A stretch of DNA of 64,000 nt, from NCBI GenBank assembly GCA_963710275.1, contig CAVPZS010000005.1:558001-622000 (forward strand), in the 5' to 3' direction. The DNA comes from Rhodoblastus sp963710275 (GTDB lineage Bacteria > Pseudomonadota > Alphaproteobacteria > Rhizobiales > Beijerinckiaceae). Below are positions 35,064-43,751 of the stretch, in pieces. Numbering within the stretch: the first letter of the stretch is position 1; each line of letters begins with the position of its first letter. Below the pieces are notes generated by a model. That model had not been told where the DNA came from and did no database searches. It saw nothing but the letters and a program-made list of their open reading frames with translations. The position numbers and the translations under genes are program-made.

Positions 35064-35431
35064 AGCGCGACCGCGCCAAGGCCCGCACGTTTGGCCTGCG
35101 CGCCGAAACTCTCGCGGCGCTCTGGCTGCGACTGAAGTTCTATGAAATCCTCGAGCGGAATTTTTCGGCGCCTGGCGGCGAAATCGATTTGATCGCCAGG
35201 CGCGGCGCCCTGATCGTCATTGTCGAGGTCAAGGCGAGGCCGACGCTCGACCAGGCCTTTTTCGCCATAGACGCGCGCAAGGCCAAGCGCATTTCCCGCG
35301 CCGCCGGCTTTTGGCTTTCGGCCAATCGCTGGGCGGCCGGCAAAGCCTTTCGCGGCGACGCCGTATTCGTGGCGCCAGGGCGCCTGCCGCGCCATGTCGA
35401 AGCGGCTTTCGCCCTGAAACTGTTCATCTGA
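35060..35431 (+). CDS. yraN: YraN family (UPF0102) nuclease-fold protein
   Basis: This protein has 123 residues. The restriction-endonuclease-like core reads NFSAPGGEIDLIARRG and LIVIVEVKARPTLDQAF, giving the E-x-D and E-x-K residues of the fold. Its biological role is not firmly known; a Holliday-junction-resolvase-like function has been proposed from fold similarity. GTG 35060 overlaps the rsmI stop by four bases, so translation is coupled. The rsmI-yraN order is widespread. Confidence 0.9.
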   Translation: MKRDRAKARTFGLRAETLAALWLRLKFYEILERNFSAPGGEIDLIARRGALIVIVEVKARPTLDQAFFAIDARKAKRISRAAGFWLSANRWAAGKAFRGDAVFVAPGRLPRHVEAAFALKLFI

Positions 35432-35568
35432 TTCTTTTCCGGAGTCCTTTTTTCGGCCTTGGCTCTAGCCATTTGCAGCTTTTGCCTGTAAGAGACCCCC
35501 TCTTGATTTTCCCCGCGCGTCCTTGAGGCGCAGTCCCATCGGCGCGGCGGCTGGACCGGAGTAAGAAA

Positions 35569-35757
35569 ATGGCTGTTCCGAAAAGAAAAACTTCGCCGAT
35601 GAAGCGCGGCTTTCGTCGCTCGGCGGACGCCCTCGCCGCCCCGACCTATGTCGAAGACAAGGATTCCGGCGAACTGCGCCGTCCGCACCACGTCGACCTG
35701 AAGACCGGCATGTATAATGGCCGCCAGGTCCTGACGATCAAGTCGAAGGAAGACTGA
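35569..35757 (+). CDS. rpmF: 50S ribosomal protein L32
   Basis: This is ribosomal protein bL32, 62 residues. It begins MAVPKRKTSPMKRGFRRSAD, the conserved alphaproteobacterial N-terminus, and ends GRQVLTIKSKED. The zinc-binding cysteines of some L32 proteins are absent, as is usual for this class. ATG 35569 follows GGAGTAAGAAA, with the Shine-Dalgarno GGAG. A terminator follows at 35784-35809. Confidence 0.95.
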   Translation: MAVPKRKTSPMKRGFRRSADALAAPTYVEDKDSGELRRPHHVDLKTGMYNGRQVLTIKSKED

Positions 35758-35783
35758 GCTCCGGTTTTTTCCGGACGTTCTCC

Positions 35784-35809
35784 AAGGCCGGGTTTTTCCC
35801 GGCCTTTTT
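35784..35809. terminator. Rho-independent terminator after rpmF
   Basis: AAGGCCGGG at 35784-35792 pairs with CCCGGCCTT across a TTTTT loop, followed by more T on the plus strand. A smaller GC hairpin with a T-rich loop (CCGG-TTTTTT-CCGG) lies just upstream at about 35761-35774. The minus-strand view also gives a T-run, so it may serve the convergent Mrr-like gene too. Confidence 0.8.
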
Positions 35810-35814
35810 GCTGT

Positions 35815-36839
35815 TCAGGCGTCCGTCATGACGTCGGGGCACAAGCATGCGGCGCAGCGGGATCTGCTTGCGGAATTTGAGATCCAGGCCGTCGTAATAT
35901 TTTTCGATCAGCCCGACGAATTCGACGCCGTCCACCAGCTTCAGATTGCCCTTGATCCGGGCGAAATCCTGGGCTGCGGCGGTGTAGCCGCCGGTAGCGA
36001 TGAAAATCCCGACATCGCGCTCGTGGACCATGGCGTAGAACGCCTTGACCAAATCCGAACCGACATTGGCCTCGATGGGCTTTCACCTGAATTTTCAGGA
36101 TGGGCGGTTCGATGCCGAGTTCGTCCCGATGGGCGATCACATCGATCCCATCGTCGCGCACGGCCCGAGACGCATGGGCGTTATAGCCCATGGCGCGGAA
36201 CAGATCGGCGACGAAATGCTCCAAAGGGAAGCCTTTCAGGTCAGTCTTGATCTTCTTGGAAATGAAGTCCCTGGTGGTTTCGGCGATGTCGCGGGCGACT
36301 CGCGCCTGGGTGTCGTCCTCGCTCGGCGAGGCCAGTTTCTCGCCGGCTGACTCGGACGGCGGCGGCTCGAAACGACGCGCGAACTCCGCGGCGAAATTGC
36401 GCACTTCGAACAGGGTCAGCGTCGAGCCCAGTTCGTAGAGGGCGCCTTGCGAAAAGACGTCGCGGCTCAGCGAATTCAGCCACCGCACCCCCCGCCGGTG
36501 CGGAAAATCGGGATTGTGTGCGCGGTCGTAAATGTAAGGCGTGGCGATCTCGCCCCAGAGCAGAGTGCGGTCGATCTTGCGCGGATAGATGACGCGGTCG
36601 CCGGTTTTCATTTCATGCACGAAGCGGAACAATTGGCCCGCCTGGATCGGAATGGCGCCGGGCTTGAGGGCCGCTCCGCCGCAGGCGAAAGCGTCCTTGA
36701 AAGCGGTGCGCTGGGCCGGCAAGGCGCTGACGTCCTGATCCACATTCCGGAAGCCCAAGGCGATCTGTTCGTTTTCGACGAACAGCGGATCGGCCTCGCC
36801 TTCGCCGCCGGCGCGGACCGCCCAGATTCGATGAGTCAT
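35815..36839 (-). CDS. Mrr-like restriction endonuclease family protein, two suspected base insertions
   Basis: This protein is 340 residues after two single-base corrections (near 36082 and 35833). The N-terminal part (THRIWAVRAGGEGEADPLFV, start ATG 36839) and a middle region resemble the specificity-side domain of Mrr-type proteins. The C-terminal catalytic fold has GFPLEHFVADLFRAMGY, DDGIDVIAHRDELG and ILKIQVKA, giving the D-(x)n-Q-x-K active site, then HERDVGIFIATGGYT. Mrr enzymes cut methylated foreign DNA. No methyltransferase is nearby, consistent with type IV behaviour, but a DNA-repair role is possible. As given, the frame breaks after QVKA, removing the final 90 residues; correction gives a stop at 35815, just before the terminator. 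Confidence 0.75.
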
Positions 36840-37067
36840 GCGAAGCCTGCGAAAAATGCGGCGCGACCCGGCCGCCATGATCATGAAGGCGCTTCTTGCG
36901 ACATGATCGCGGATCCGCCGAAGCCCCCGGTACGAGGCCGGAAACGCTGGGGCGTCAGCCCGGCACAGGGAGTCACGTCCTAACGCAAAACACTTATCAG
37001 GACGTCAATATAAAAGCGCCGCAGGGGAACCCGCGGCGCCAAGAAATGAATCGGCGTTGACGAAGCG

Positions 37068-37793
37068 TCAGATCATGTACTGGCCGCCATTGGCCGACAA
37101 AGTCGATCCCGTGATGAAAGCGGCGTCGTCGGCGATGAGGAAGAGCACCGCGCGGGCGATTTCCTCGGGTTCGCCGAGGCGGCCGACGGGGATGTGCGGC
37201 AGGATCGCCTTTTCGATGACGGCCGGGTCGATCGCCTTGACCATTTCCGTGGCGATATAGCCTGGGCAGATGGCGTTGACAGTAATGCCGGCCTTGGCGC
37301 CTTCCTGTGCCAGCGCCTTGACGAAGCCGATGTCGCCAGCCTTGGCCGAGGAATAGTTCACCTGGCCCATCTGGCCCTTTTGACCATTGACCGAGGAAAT
37401 GCAGACGACGCGGCCGAACTTGCGGGCGCGCATGCCTTCCCAGACCGGGCGGGTCATGTTGAACAGCGAGTTCAGGTTGGTGTTGATGACCGCGTACCAC
37501 TGTTCCTTGGTCATCTTGTGGAACATGCCGTCCTTGGTGATGCCGGCGTTGTTGACCAGAATTTCAACCGGGCCGAGATCGGCCTCGACCTTGGCGATGC
37601 CGGCGACGCAGGCGTCATAGTCGGAGACGTCCCACTTGTAGACATGGATGCCGGTCTCGGCGTTGAAGGCCTTGGCGGCTTCGTCATTGCCGGCATAGCT
37701 GGCGGCGACTTTATAGCCGGCGCCCTTCAAGGCCTTGGAAATGGCGGCGCCGATACCGCGCGTTCCGCCGGTGACGATTGCAACTCGAGACAT
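37068..37793 (-). CDS. phbB: Acetoacetyl-CoA reductase
   Basis: This NADPH-dependent short-chain dehydrogenase makes (R)-3-hydroxybutyryl-CoA for polyhydroxybutyrate synthesis. At 241 residues from ATG 37793 it has normal length. The cofactor motif is VTGGTRGIGAAISKAL, then NNAGITKDGMFHKMTKEQW, catalytic Ser in CISSVNGQKGQMGQVNYSSA with Tyr-x-x-x-Lys (YSSAK), and the end ANGGQYMI. It lies downstream of phbA on the same strand, with a strong hairpin terminator in between, so it may have its own promoter. Confidence 0.95.
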   Translation of the reverse strand: MSRVAIVTGGTRGIGAAISKALKGAGYKVAASYAGNDEAAKAFNAETGIHVYKWDVSDYDACVAGIAKVEADLGPVEILVNNAGITKDGMFHKMTKEQWYAVINTNLNSLFNMTRPVWEGMRARKFGRVVCISSVNGQKGQMGQVNYSSAKAGDIGFVKALAQEGAKAGITVNAICPGYIATEMVKAIDPAVIEKAILPHIPVGRLGEPEEIARAVLFLIADDAAFITGSTLSANGGQYMI

Positions 37794-37842
37794 GTTTCCC
37801 CCAATTTTGTTGGGCCGAGCATTCTTGCTTGGCATTGAACTG

Positions 37843-37879
37843 GAAAAAATGCGCCGGCCGCAGCCGCGGCCGGCGCATT
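37843..37879 (-). terminator. Terminator of phbA (14-bp perfect stem)
   Basis: AATGCGCCGGCCGC and GCGGCCGGCGCATT form a perfect 14-bp stem around a four-base loop at 37848-37879. On the minus strand it is followed by a T-run (37843-37848), as expected of an intrinsic terminator just after the phbA stop. It would limit read-through into phbB. Confidence 0.85.
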
Positions 37880-37893
37880 ATGAAGCGTGAGGT

Positions 37894-39069
37894 TCAGCGT
37901 TCGACTGTCAGGGCGATGCCCATGCCGCCGCCGATGCAAAGCGTCGCGAGACCCTTTTTCGCATCGCGCCGCGCCATTTCATGAAGCAGCGTGACCAGAA
38001 CGCGCGCGCCGGACGCGCCGATCGGGTGGCCGATGGCGATGGCGCCGCCATTGACGTTGACCTTGGACGTATCCCATCCGAGATCCTTGTTGACTGAAAT
38101 CGCCTGGGCGGCAAAGGCCTCGTTGGCTTCGATCAGGTCGAGGTCCTGCACCTTCCACCCGGCTTTTTCCAGAGCCTTGCGCGACGCCGGGATCGGGCCG
38201 GTGCCCATGATGGCCGGGTCAACGCCGGCGGTCGCCCAGGAAGCGATGCGGGCCAGCGGAGTCAGGCCGCGTTTGGCGGCCTCGGCGGCGGTCATCAGCA
38301 CGACGACGGCGGCGCCGTCATTGATGCCGGAGGCGTTGCCAGCCGTGACGGTGCCGTCCTTGGAGAAAGCCGGCCGCAACTTGGCCAGCGCCTCGTAGGT
38401 GACGCCGTGGCGGATAAACTCGTCCTGATCGACGACGATGTCCCCCTTCTTGGTCGAGATCGTATAGGGCAGGATCTCGTCCTTGAACTTGCCGGCCTTC
38501 TGCGCGGCTTCGGCCTTGTTCTGCGAAGCTGTGGCGAACTGGTCCTGTTCCTCGCGGGTGATCTGGTATTTGGTGGCGACGTTCTCGGCCGTCGTGCCCA
38601 TGTGGTAGCCGTGGAAGGCGTCGAACAGGCCGTCGCGCAGCATGGAGTCGAGCAGCTTCATTTCGCCCATTTTCACGCCGCTGCGAAGATAGGCGACGTG
38701 TTGCGACTGCGACATGCTTTCCATGCCGCCGGCGACGATGATGCTGGCGTCGCCGTTAACGATCTGCTGCAGGCCGAGCGCGGTCGCGCGCAGGCCCGAG
38801 CCGCAGAGCTGGTTGAGGCCCCAGGCGGTCTTTTCCTGCGGTACGCCCGCCTTGATCGCCGCCTGACGGGCCGGGTTCTGGCCCTGTCCCGCCGCGAGGA
38901 TCTGGCCGAGGATCACCTCGTCCACGTCGCCAGGCGCGACATTGGCCCGCGCCAGCGCGCCCTTGATGGCGTGCGCCCCAAGGTCATGGGCGGCGACATT
39001 GGCGAAAGCTCCGCTGAAGGATCCGACCGCGGTGCGCGCGGCGGAAACGATCACGACATCGGTCGACAT
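37894..39069 (-). CDS. phbA: Acetyl-CoA acetyltransferase (beta-ketothiolase)
   Basis: This thiolase condenses two acetyl-CoA to acetoacetyl-CoA, the first step of polyhydroxybutyrate synthesis. The protein has 391 residues. The nucleophilic Cys is in NQLCGSGLRATALGLQQI (Cys about 89), with the thiolase signature NVNGGAIAIGHPIGASGAR (His about 348) and the second active-site Cys in LATLCIGGGMGIAL. It begins STDVVIVSAARTAVGSFSGA. phaR is divergent from it and phbB lies downstream; no PHB synthase (phaC) is in the window. Confidence 0.96.
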   Translation of the reverse strand: MSTDVVIVSAARTAVGSFSGAFANVAAHDLGAHAIKGALARANVAPGDVDEVILGQILAAGQGQNPARQAAIKAGVPQEKTAWGLNQLCGSGLRATALGLQQIVNGDASIIVAGGMESMSQSQHVAYLRSGVKMGEMKLLDSMLRDGLFDAFHGYHMGTTAENVATKYQITREEQDQFATASQNKAEAAQKAGKFKDEILPYTISTKKGDIVVDQDEFIRHGVTYEALAKLRPAFSKDGTVTAGNASGINDGAAVVVLMTAAEAAKRGLTPLARIASWATAGVDPAIMGTGPIPASRKALEKAGWKVQDLDLIEANEAFAAQAISVNKDLGWDTSKVNVNGGAIAIGHPIGASGARVLVTLLHEMARRDAKKGLATLCIGGGMGIALTVER

Positions 39070-39350
39070 AACTCAATCCTCCACATATTCGGCCGCCGAA
39101 CGGCGGTCGTAAATCGGCTGGGCGACTTGGGGGCTAGTTTGACCATTTTGACTCCGGGGCGGTCAAGACGGATGGGGCCTCATATTATGCTCTTTTGGTT
39201 GTAGAGCCTTTGCCTGATATGAAGTATTGATGAAAAAGCGGCTTTGCCTTTGTCCGAGCGGAGGCTATCGTCCGTTGCAACATTGGATGCGGGCTCCACT
39301 CCGCGATCCGTTGGAGGGACGGCCTCGACGCCCTGGCGCCGGCGCCGGGC

Positions 39351-39968
39351 ATGGAAATGGCGATGACCAACGAAAAACAACCCGTCACAATCAAGAAATA
39401 TGCGAACCGCCGTCTCTACAACACAGGCGCAAGCGCCTATGTGACTTTGGAAGACCTGGCTGAAATGGTAAAGATCGGCGATGATTTCGTCGTGTTTGAC
39501 GCCAAGAGCGGCGATGACATCACGCGCTCCGTCCTTGCGCAGATCATTTTCGAACAGGAAAGCAAGACGGGGCAGAACCTGCTGCCGATCCGCTTCCTGC
39601 GGCAGTTGATCCGCTTCTATGGCGACAGCATGCAAATGCTGGTTCCGAGCTACCTCGAGTTTTCCATCGAGCGGCTGACCAGCGACAGCCAGAAATTTCG
39701 CGATCAGTTCGAAGCCGCGGTGAGCGCCAATCCCTTGGCGGGCCCATTGGCCAATCCCACGCGGCAGATGTTCCAGTCCATGGAGGAGCAGGCGCGAAAG
39801 AACATGCAGATGTTCCGCGAAGCGCTCGACATGTTCTCCCCGTTCACGGCCGTTCCCGGGGCGTTGGCGGAGCCCGCCAAGACCCAGTCGGGTGACGAGC
39901 TGAACGAAATGCGCACTCAGCTCGCAGAAATGCAAAAACGCATCGACAGCCTGATCAAGAAAGACTGA
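39351..39968 (+). CDS. phaR: Polyhydroxyalkanoate synthesis repressor PhaR
   Basis: PhaR binds DNA and PHB granules and represses phasin and PHB genes until polymer accumulates. The product has about 205 residues. The N-terminal DNA-binding domain is VTIKKYANRRLYNTGASAYV; a central conserved region contains IRFYGDSMQMLVPSYLEFSI; a helical C-terminus follows (LRTQLAEM-like MRTQLAEMQKRIDSL). ATG 39351 is used; ATG 39363 (MTNEKQ) is equally reasonable. It is divergent from phbA with 281 bases between, where its operator could lie. Confidence 0.93.
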   Translation: MEMAMTNEKQPVTIKKYANRRLYNTGASAYVTLEDLAEMVKIGDDFVVFDAKSGDDITRSVLAQIIFEQESKTGQNLLPIRFLRQLIRFYGDSMQMLVPSYLEFSIERLTSDSQKFRDQFEAAVSANPLAGPLANPTRQMFQSMEEQARKNMQMFREALDMFSPFTAVPGALAEPAKTQSGDELNEMRTQLAEMQKRIDSLIKKD

Positions 39969-40022
39969 GGCTCAGGCGCAAATGTCTTTATATCTATATG
40001 CGTCGGCGCTTGATCGGGGAGG

Positions 40023-41960
40023 TCAGGCGACGGCGGCCTGTCCGGCTGCGCGCAGGTCATTGGCCGGAACGGCGGCCGCGCCAAAATAATCGCCCTGGAG
40101 ATATTCGACGTTCCAGTCGCGCAAGATCTTCGCCGTTTCCTCGTCTTCGACCCATTCCGCGACCACGGGAATACCGACGTGGCGGGCGAGATCGATCAGC
40201 GTCCGCACAAAGAAGCGGTCGTCGACCGAACGTGCGAGGTTTTGCACGAAGGCGCCATCGATCTTGACCAGATCGAAATCGAAGCGGCGGAGATTCTTGA
40301 ATGAGGTGTGGCCGGCGCCGAAATCGTCCATCGCCACCTTGGCGCCGAATTTCTTGATCAGCGCGACGGCGCGCGTGGTCGCCTCTACATCCTCGATCGC
40401 GCAGGTCTCGGTGAATTCGATCGTCAGGCGGCGGGCGATTTCCGGACAAGGTCCGAGCGAGGCGCGCAGGCGCGCGAAGAAATCCGGATCGTGCAAGGTC
40501 TGGCCGGACATGTTGACCGCGATATGCATGGTCGGGTTTTCGAGAAGTTTCTTCAGGCCAAGTTCAAGCACGCGCTGGTCGATCATCTGGATCAGGCCGG
40601 ATTTTTCAGCGGTCGGCAGAATGGCTGCGGGCGGGACCAGCACGCCATCAGTGCGGCGCAGCCGCATCAAGGCTTCGTAAAAGGCGGGCGCGCCGGTCGC
40701 CGCATGGACCAGCGGCTGCAAGGCGATCATGATGCGATCGTCATTGAGCGCCGAAACGATCTCGTCCGAGACTTTCAACGCGCGCATGCGCGTGTCCTCG
40801 CGCGCCAGCGAGGGTTCGTAGGCGATGAATCGCGGCGCGCTCGGCTGGCGCGCGAGATCGAGCGCTTCTTCGGCGTGCTGGAACAGAAGATGCACCGCGC
40901 GGCCATTGCGCGGCGCGACGACGCCGCCAATGCGCAGCGAGACCGGCACCGGACCGGCGCTGGTGTCGAAGGGCGTGGCGGCCACGACGTCGATGAAGCG
41001 CTCGGCCGCCGCAGTCATTTCGGCGGTGTCGCAATTTTCCAGCACCATGGCGAACTTGTTGCCGGCGTAACGAGCGACGAGATCGCGCTCGCGGCAATTC
41101 TCCCGCAACCGCTTTGCGAGGCCGGCGATCACTTGGTCGGCGACGTCATAGCCATAGGTCCGGTTCAGCATGAACAGGCTGTCGACGCCAACCAGGAGCG
41201 CGGCGAAGGATTGCTTCCGCTTGGCCGCCTGGGCGTAGAAATGCGCTGTCTGCTCGAGCAAGCTGGTGCGGTTCAGCGCGCCGGTCAGCGTGTCGAATCG
41301 CGATTTGAACGCGAGTTGCCGCTCCTGCTTGTAGCGGTCGGTAATCACGCGCACGAGGCCATGCGCGCGGGCGGGACGGCCGTCGTGGCCGGCGAACCAA
41401 CGGCCCGTGTCTTCGATCCAGATGGTCGATTCGCGCTGGCTGTCGGGCGGAACGAGCCCGTAACAGATCTGGAACGGCACGCCTCTGCCGGAATCGGTCG
41501 CCGTGGCGCGGGCGATCGCTTCGTAGCGAGAGCTTTCGCTGTCGTGCGACAGGCATTCGGCGAAAGCGCGCCCTGTGGAAATCGCGTCGATATTGGCGAA
41601 GCCGAGCACGGCTGCGGCGTTCGGTCCCCAGGAAACGGCATCCGAATGGAGGTCCCAGTCGTAGACTGTCTCGCCAATGGAATCGAGAATTTTGCGGGGG
41701 TCGGGCGTGGCTTGCGTCCCAACCGGCGGGATGGCCTTCTCGACGATCGGCGGCGCGGCGGACTTCAATTCGAGACCGGCCAGGCTAGCGGGAGGAGGGA
41801 CCGGAGCGGGCGGCGCCTCGAGCGGCGGTTGTGTCGTCAGACTGCTTTGCGGTTCGATGCGCCTCTCGTCAGAACGAGTGTCCTCGGCCGGCGGCGATCC
41901 GCCGGCCGGCGCGGCAACGCCGGTTTTCAGCGAACGAGAAGCCAGATAGCGAAGTTGCAC
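40023..41960 (-). CDS. PAS - degenerate GGDEF - EAL protein (probable c-di-GMP phosphodiesterase)
   Basis: This soluble protein has 645 residues with a long Pro/Ala-rich N-terminal region (about 1-85), a PAS-like domain (about 90-210), a GGDEF domain (about 220-380) and an EAL domain (about 395-635). The cyclase motif is degenerate: ARYAGNKFAMVLEN has AGNKF for GGDEF, so synthesis is unlikely. The phosphodiesterase residues look intact: FYEALMRL (EAL), AVNMSGQTL, IEFTETCAIED, AMDDFGAG, KIDGAF, AEWVEDEE and YLQGDYF. One oddity is AEWVE where most have AEGVE. It probably degrades c-di-GMP, with the GGDEF domain possibly binding GTP as an activator. Confidence 0.88.
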   Translation of the reverse strand: MQLRYLASRSLKTGVAAPAGGSPPAEDTRSDERRIEPQSSLTTQPPLEAPPAPVPPPASLAGLELKSAAPPIVEKAIPPVGTQATPDPRKILDSIGETVYDWDLHSDAVSWGPNAAAVLGFANIDAISTGRAFAECLSHDSESSRYEAIARATATDSGRGVPFQICYGLVPPDSQRESTIWIEDTGRWFAGHDGRPARAHGLVRVITDRYKQERQLAFKSRFDTLTGALNRTSLLEQTAHFYAQAAKRKQSFAALLVGVDSLFMLNRTYGYDVADQVIAGLAKRLRENCRERDLVARYAGNKFAMVLENCDTAEMTAAAERFIDVVAATPFDTSAGPVPVSLRIGGVVAPRNGRAVHLLFQHAEEALDLARQPSAPRFIAYEPSLAREDTRMRALKVSDEIVSALNDDRIMIALQPLVHAATGAPAFYEALMRLRRTDGVLVPPAAILPTAEKSGLIQMIDQRVLELGLKKLLENPTMHIAVNMSGQTLHDPDFFARLRASLGPCPEIARRLTIEFTETCAIEDVEATTRAVALIKKFGAKVAMDDFGAGHTSFKNLRRFDFDLVKIDGAFVQNLARSVDDRFFVRTLIDLARHVGIPVVAEWVEDEETAKILRDWNVEYLQGDYFGAAAVPANDLRAAGQAAVA

Positions 41961-42076
41961 GAGCGCAGTCCCAAAGGATCGAGTCAGTTTCCAGACAATG
42001 GGAGGCCTGGGTTAATACGACGTGTAAACCGGGCGTTATTGTTTCAATTTCCCTCCCGGGATTTAGAAACAGTTAT

Positions 42077-42847
42077 TCAGAAACGGTTCTTGCGTTCGCG
42101 CAGGATCGTGAAGACATCGACCGGATCGGCCAACTCCAGGCCAAGGCTTTTTTGCAGCTGCGGATTGGCGGCGCGAAGGAACGGATTGGTTTCGTTTTCG
42201 AGGCCGATCGAACTTGGCAAGGTAAAGGCTCCCTTCGCGCGCAAGGCGTCGACGTCGCTGGCGCGTTCGGCGAGCAGCGGGTTCTCGGGATCGACCGTCA
42301 GGGCGAAGCGGGCGTTGGCCTGGGTATATTCGTGGCCACAATAAATCCTGGTTTCGTTGGGCAGGTCGGCGAGCCGCATCAGGGTTTCGTGCATCATCGG
42401 CATGGTGCCTTCCATCACGCGGCCGCAGCCCAGGGAAAAGAGCGTGTCGCCGACGACAAGCGCATCGTCGTCCTCGAAATAATAGGCGAGATGGCCGAGC
42501 GTGTGGCCGGGCGTCTCCATTACCATGGCGCCAGTTTCGCCAAGCCGCAAATCATCGCCCTCCGCAACAGCGAGATCGAGAGGCGGCAGCCGGGAGGCGT
42601 CCTTCCGCGAGCCGACAACGCGCGCCTGCGGAAATTTCGTTTTCAGCGGGCCGACGGCTCCGATGTGGTCGTGATGATGGTGGGTCAGCCAGATATCGGT
42701 GAGCGTCCAGCCCTTTTCGGCCAGGGCGGCGAGAATGGGCGCGGCCTCGGGCGCATCGAAGGACGCGGTGGCGCCGGTGGCGGCGTCATGCGCCAGCAAG
42801 CCGAAATTGTCGTCGAGGCACCTGAACAAATGAAACTCTGCCGTCAT
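42077..42847 (-). CDS. gloB: Hydroxyacylglutathione hydrolase (glyoxalase II)
   Basis: This metallo-beta-lactamase-fold enzyme hydrolyses S-D-lactoylglutathione to D-lactate and glutathione, completing methylglyoxal removal. The protein has 256 residues. The binuclear metal site shows THHHHDHIGAVG, then ETPGHTLGHLAYYF, VGDTLFSLGCGR and YCGHEYTQANARFA. The C-terminal NPFLRAANPQLQKSLGL is typical. It is divergent from a methyltransferase gene, an arrangement common in alphaproteobacteria. Confidence 0.95.
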   Translation of the reverse strand: MTAEFHLFRCLDDNFGLLAHDAATGATASFDAPEAAPILAALAEKGWTLTDIWLTHHHHDHIGAVGPLKTKFPQARVVGSRKDASRLPPLDLAVAEGDDLRLGETGAMVMETPGHTLGHLAYYFEDDDALVVGDTLFSLGCGRVMEGTMPMMHETLMRLADLPNETRIYCGHEYTQANARFALTVDPENPLLAERASDVDALRAKGAFTLPSSIGLENETNPFLRAANPQLQKSLGLELADPVDVFTILRERKNRF

Positions 42848-42987
42848 ATCCCGCTCCTAGCGTCAGGCGCATTCGAACATGATATCTAGTTGAGGCAGAG
42901 CGCCTTGGGAACAGCGGGGGCTCCGGTTTTTTACCCTTCCGGCGCGGGCCCCTTGCCCTCGGCGGCAAATTATGGCGAACCTCCATC

Positions 42988-43749
42988 ATGGCGCTGGATG
43001 TCACCGATCTCAGGAGTTTTTACGCCTCGCCGCTTGGCGAGACAGCGCGCAAGCTTGTCGGCGCGATTTTAAGCCGGCGCTGGGACGCGGTCGCGGGCCT
43101 TTCCATTGTCGGTCTTGGCTACGCCACGCCTTATCTCGATTTTTTTCAGGGTCAGCCCATGCGGTTGCTGGCGATGATGCCCGCCGAACAGGGCGTGGTG
43201 AATTGGCCGGCCGACGGGGCCTCCGCCTCGGCCCTGATCGACGATTCCATGCTTCCCCTGCCCGATTCCTGCGTGGATCGCGTGCTGCTCGCCCATGCGC
43301 TGGAGACCGCGGAGCATCCGCGCGAATTACTGGCCGAAATCTGGCGCGTGCTGACGCCAGGCGGCCGATTGATCGTGGTCGCGCCAAATCGTTCGGGCCT
43401 GTGGGCGCGGCTCGACACGACGCCATTTGGCCACGGCCGGCCCTATTCGCGCGGGCAGTTGCTCGATCTGATGCGCGAAACGCTGTTTTCGCCGATTTAT
43501 TGGAGCGAGGCGCTTTATTCTCCACCCCTCGAACGGGCCATGCTGCTGCGGTTGGCCCCGGCGATCGAAAGCGTCAGCGCCAGACTCTCGTTGCCTGGCG
43601 CGGGGGTGATCGTCGTGGAGGCCACCAAGCAGCTTTATCGGCTGGTCGGGGCGAGGCGCGTGCGCCGCTCTCTGCCGGAACTGGCGCCGGCCCTGCCGGC
43701 GCTGGCGCCGCGCCCCTTGGGAACGAGCCGGACTGCCGACCGCCGCTGA
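42988..43749 (+). CDS. SAM-dependent methyltransferase (gloB neighbour)
   Basis: This class I methyltransferase has 253 residues and unknown substrate. The SAM-binding region is partly divergent: AVAGLSIVGLGYATPYLD (motif I), SVDRVLLAHALE-like CVDRVLLAHALETAEHP (motif IV) and LTPGGRLIVVAPNRSGLWAR (post-motif). It begins at ATG 42988, 140 bases divergent from gloB; this pairing is conserved in Hyphomicrobiales. The C-terminal tail is Arg/Pro-rich and likely disordered. Confidence 0.83.
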   Translation: MALDVTDLRSFYASPLGETARKLVGAILSRRWDAVAGLSIVGLGYATPYLDFFQGQPMRLLAMMPAEQGVVNWPADGASASALIDDSMLPLPDSCVDRVLLAHALETAEHPRELLAEIWRVLTPGGRLIVVAPNRSGLWARLDTTPFGHGRPYSRGQLLDLMRETLFSPIYWSEALYSPPLERAMLLRLAPAIESVSARLSLPGAGVIVVEATKQLYRLVGARRVRRSLPELAPALPALAPRPLGTSRTADRR

Positions 43750-43751
43750 GC

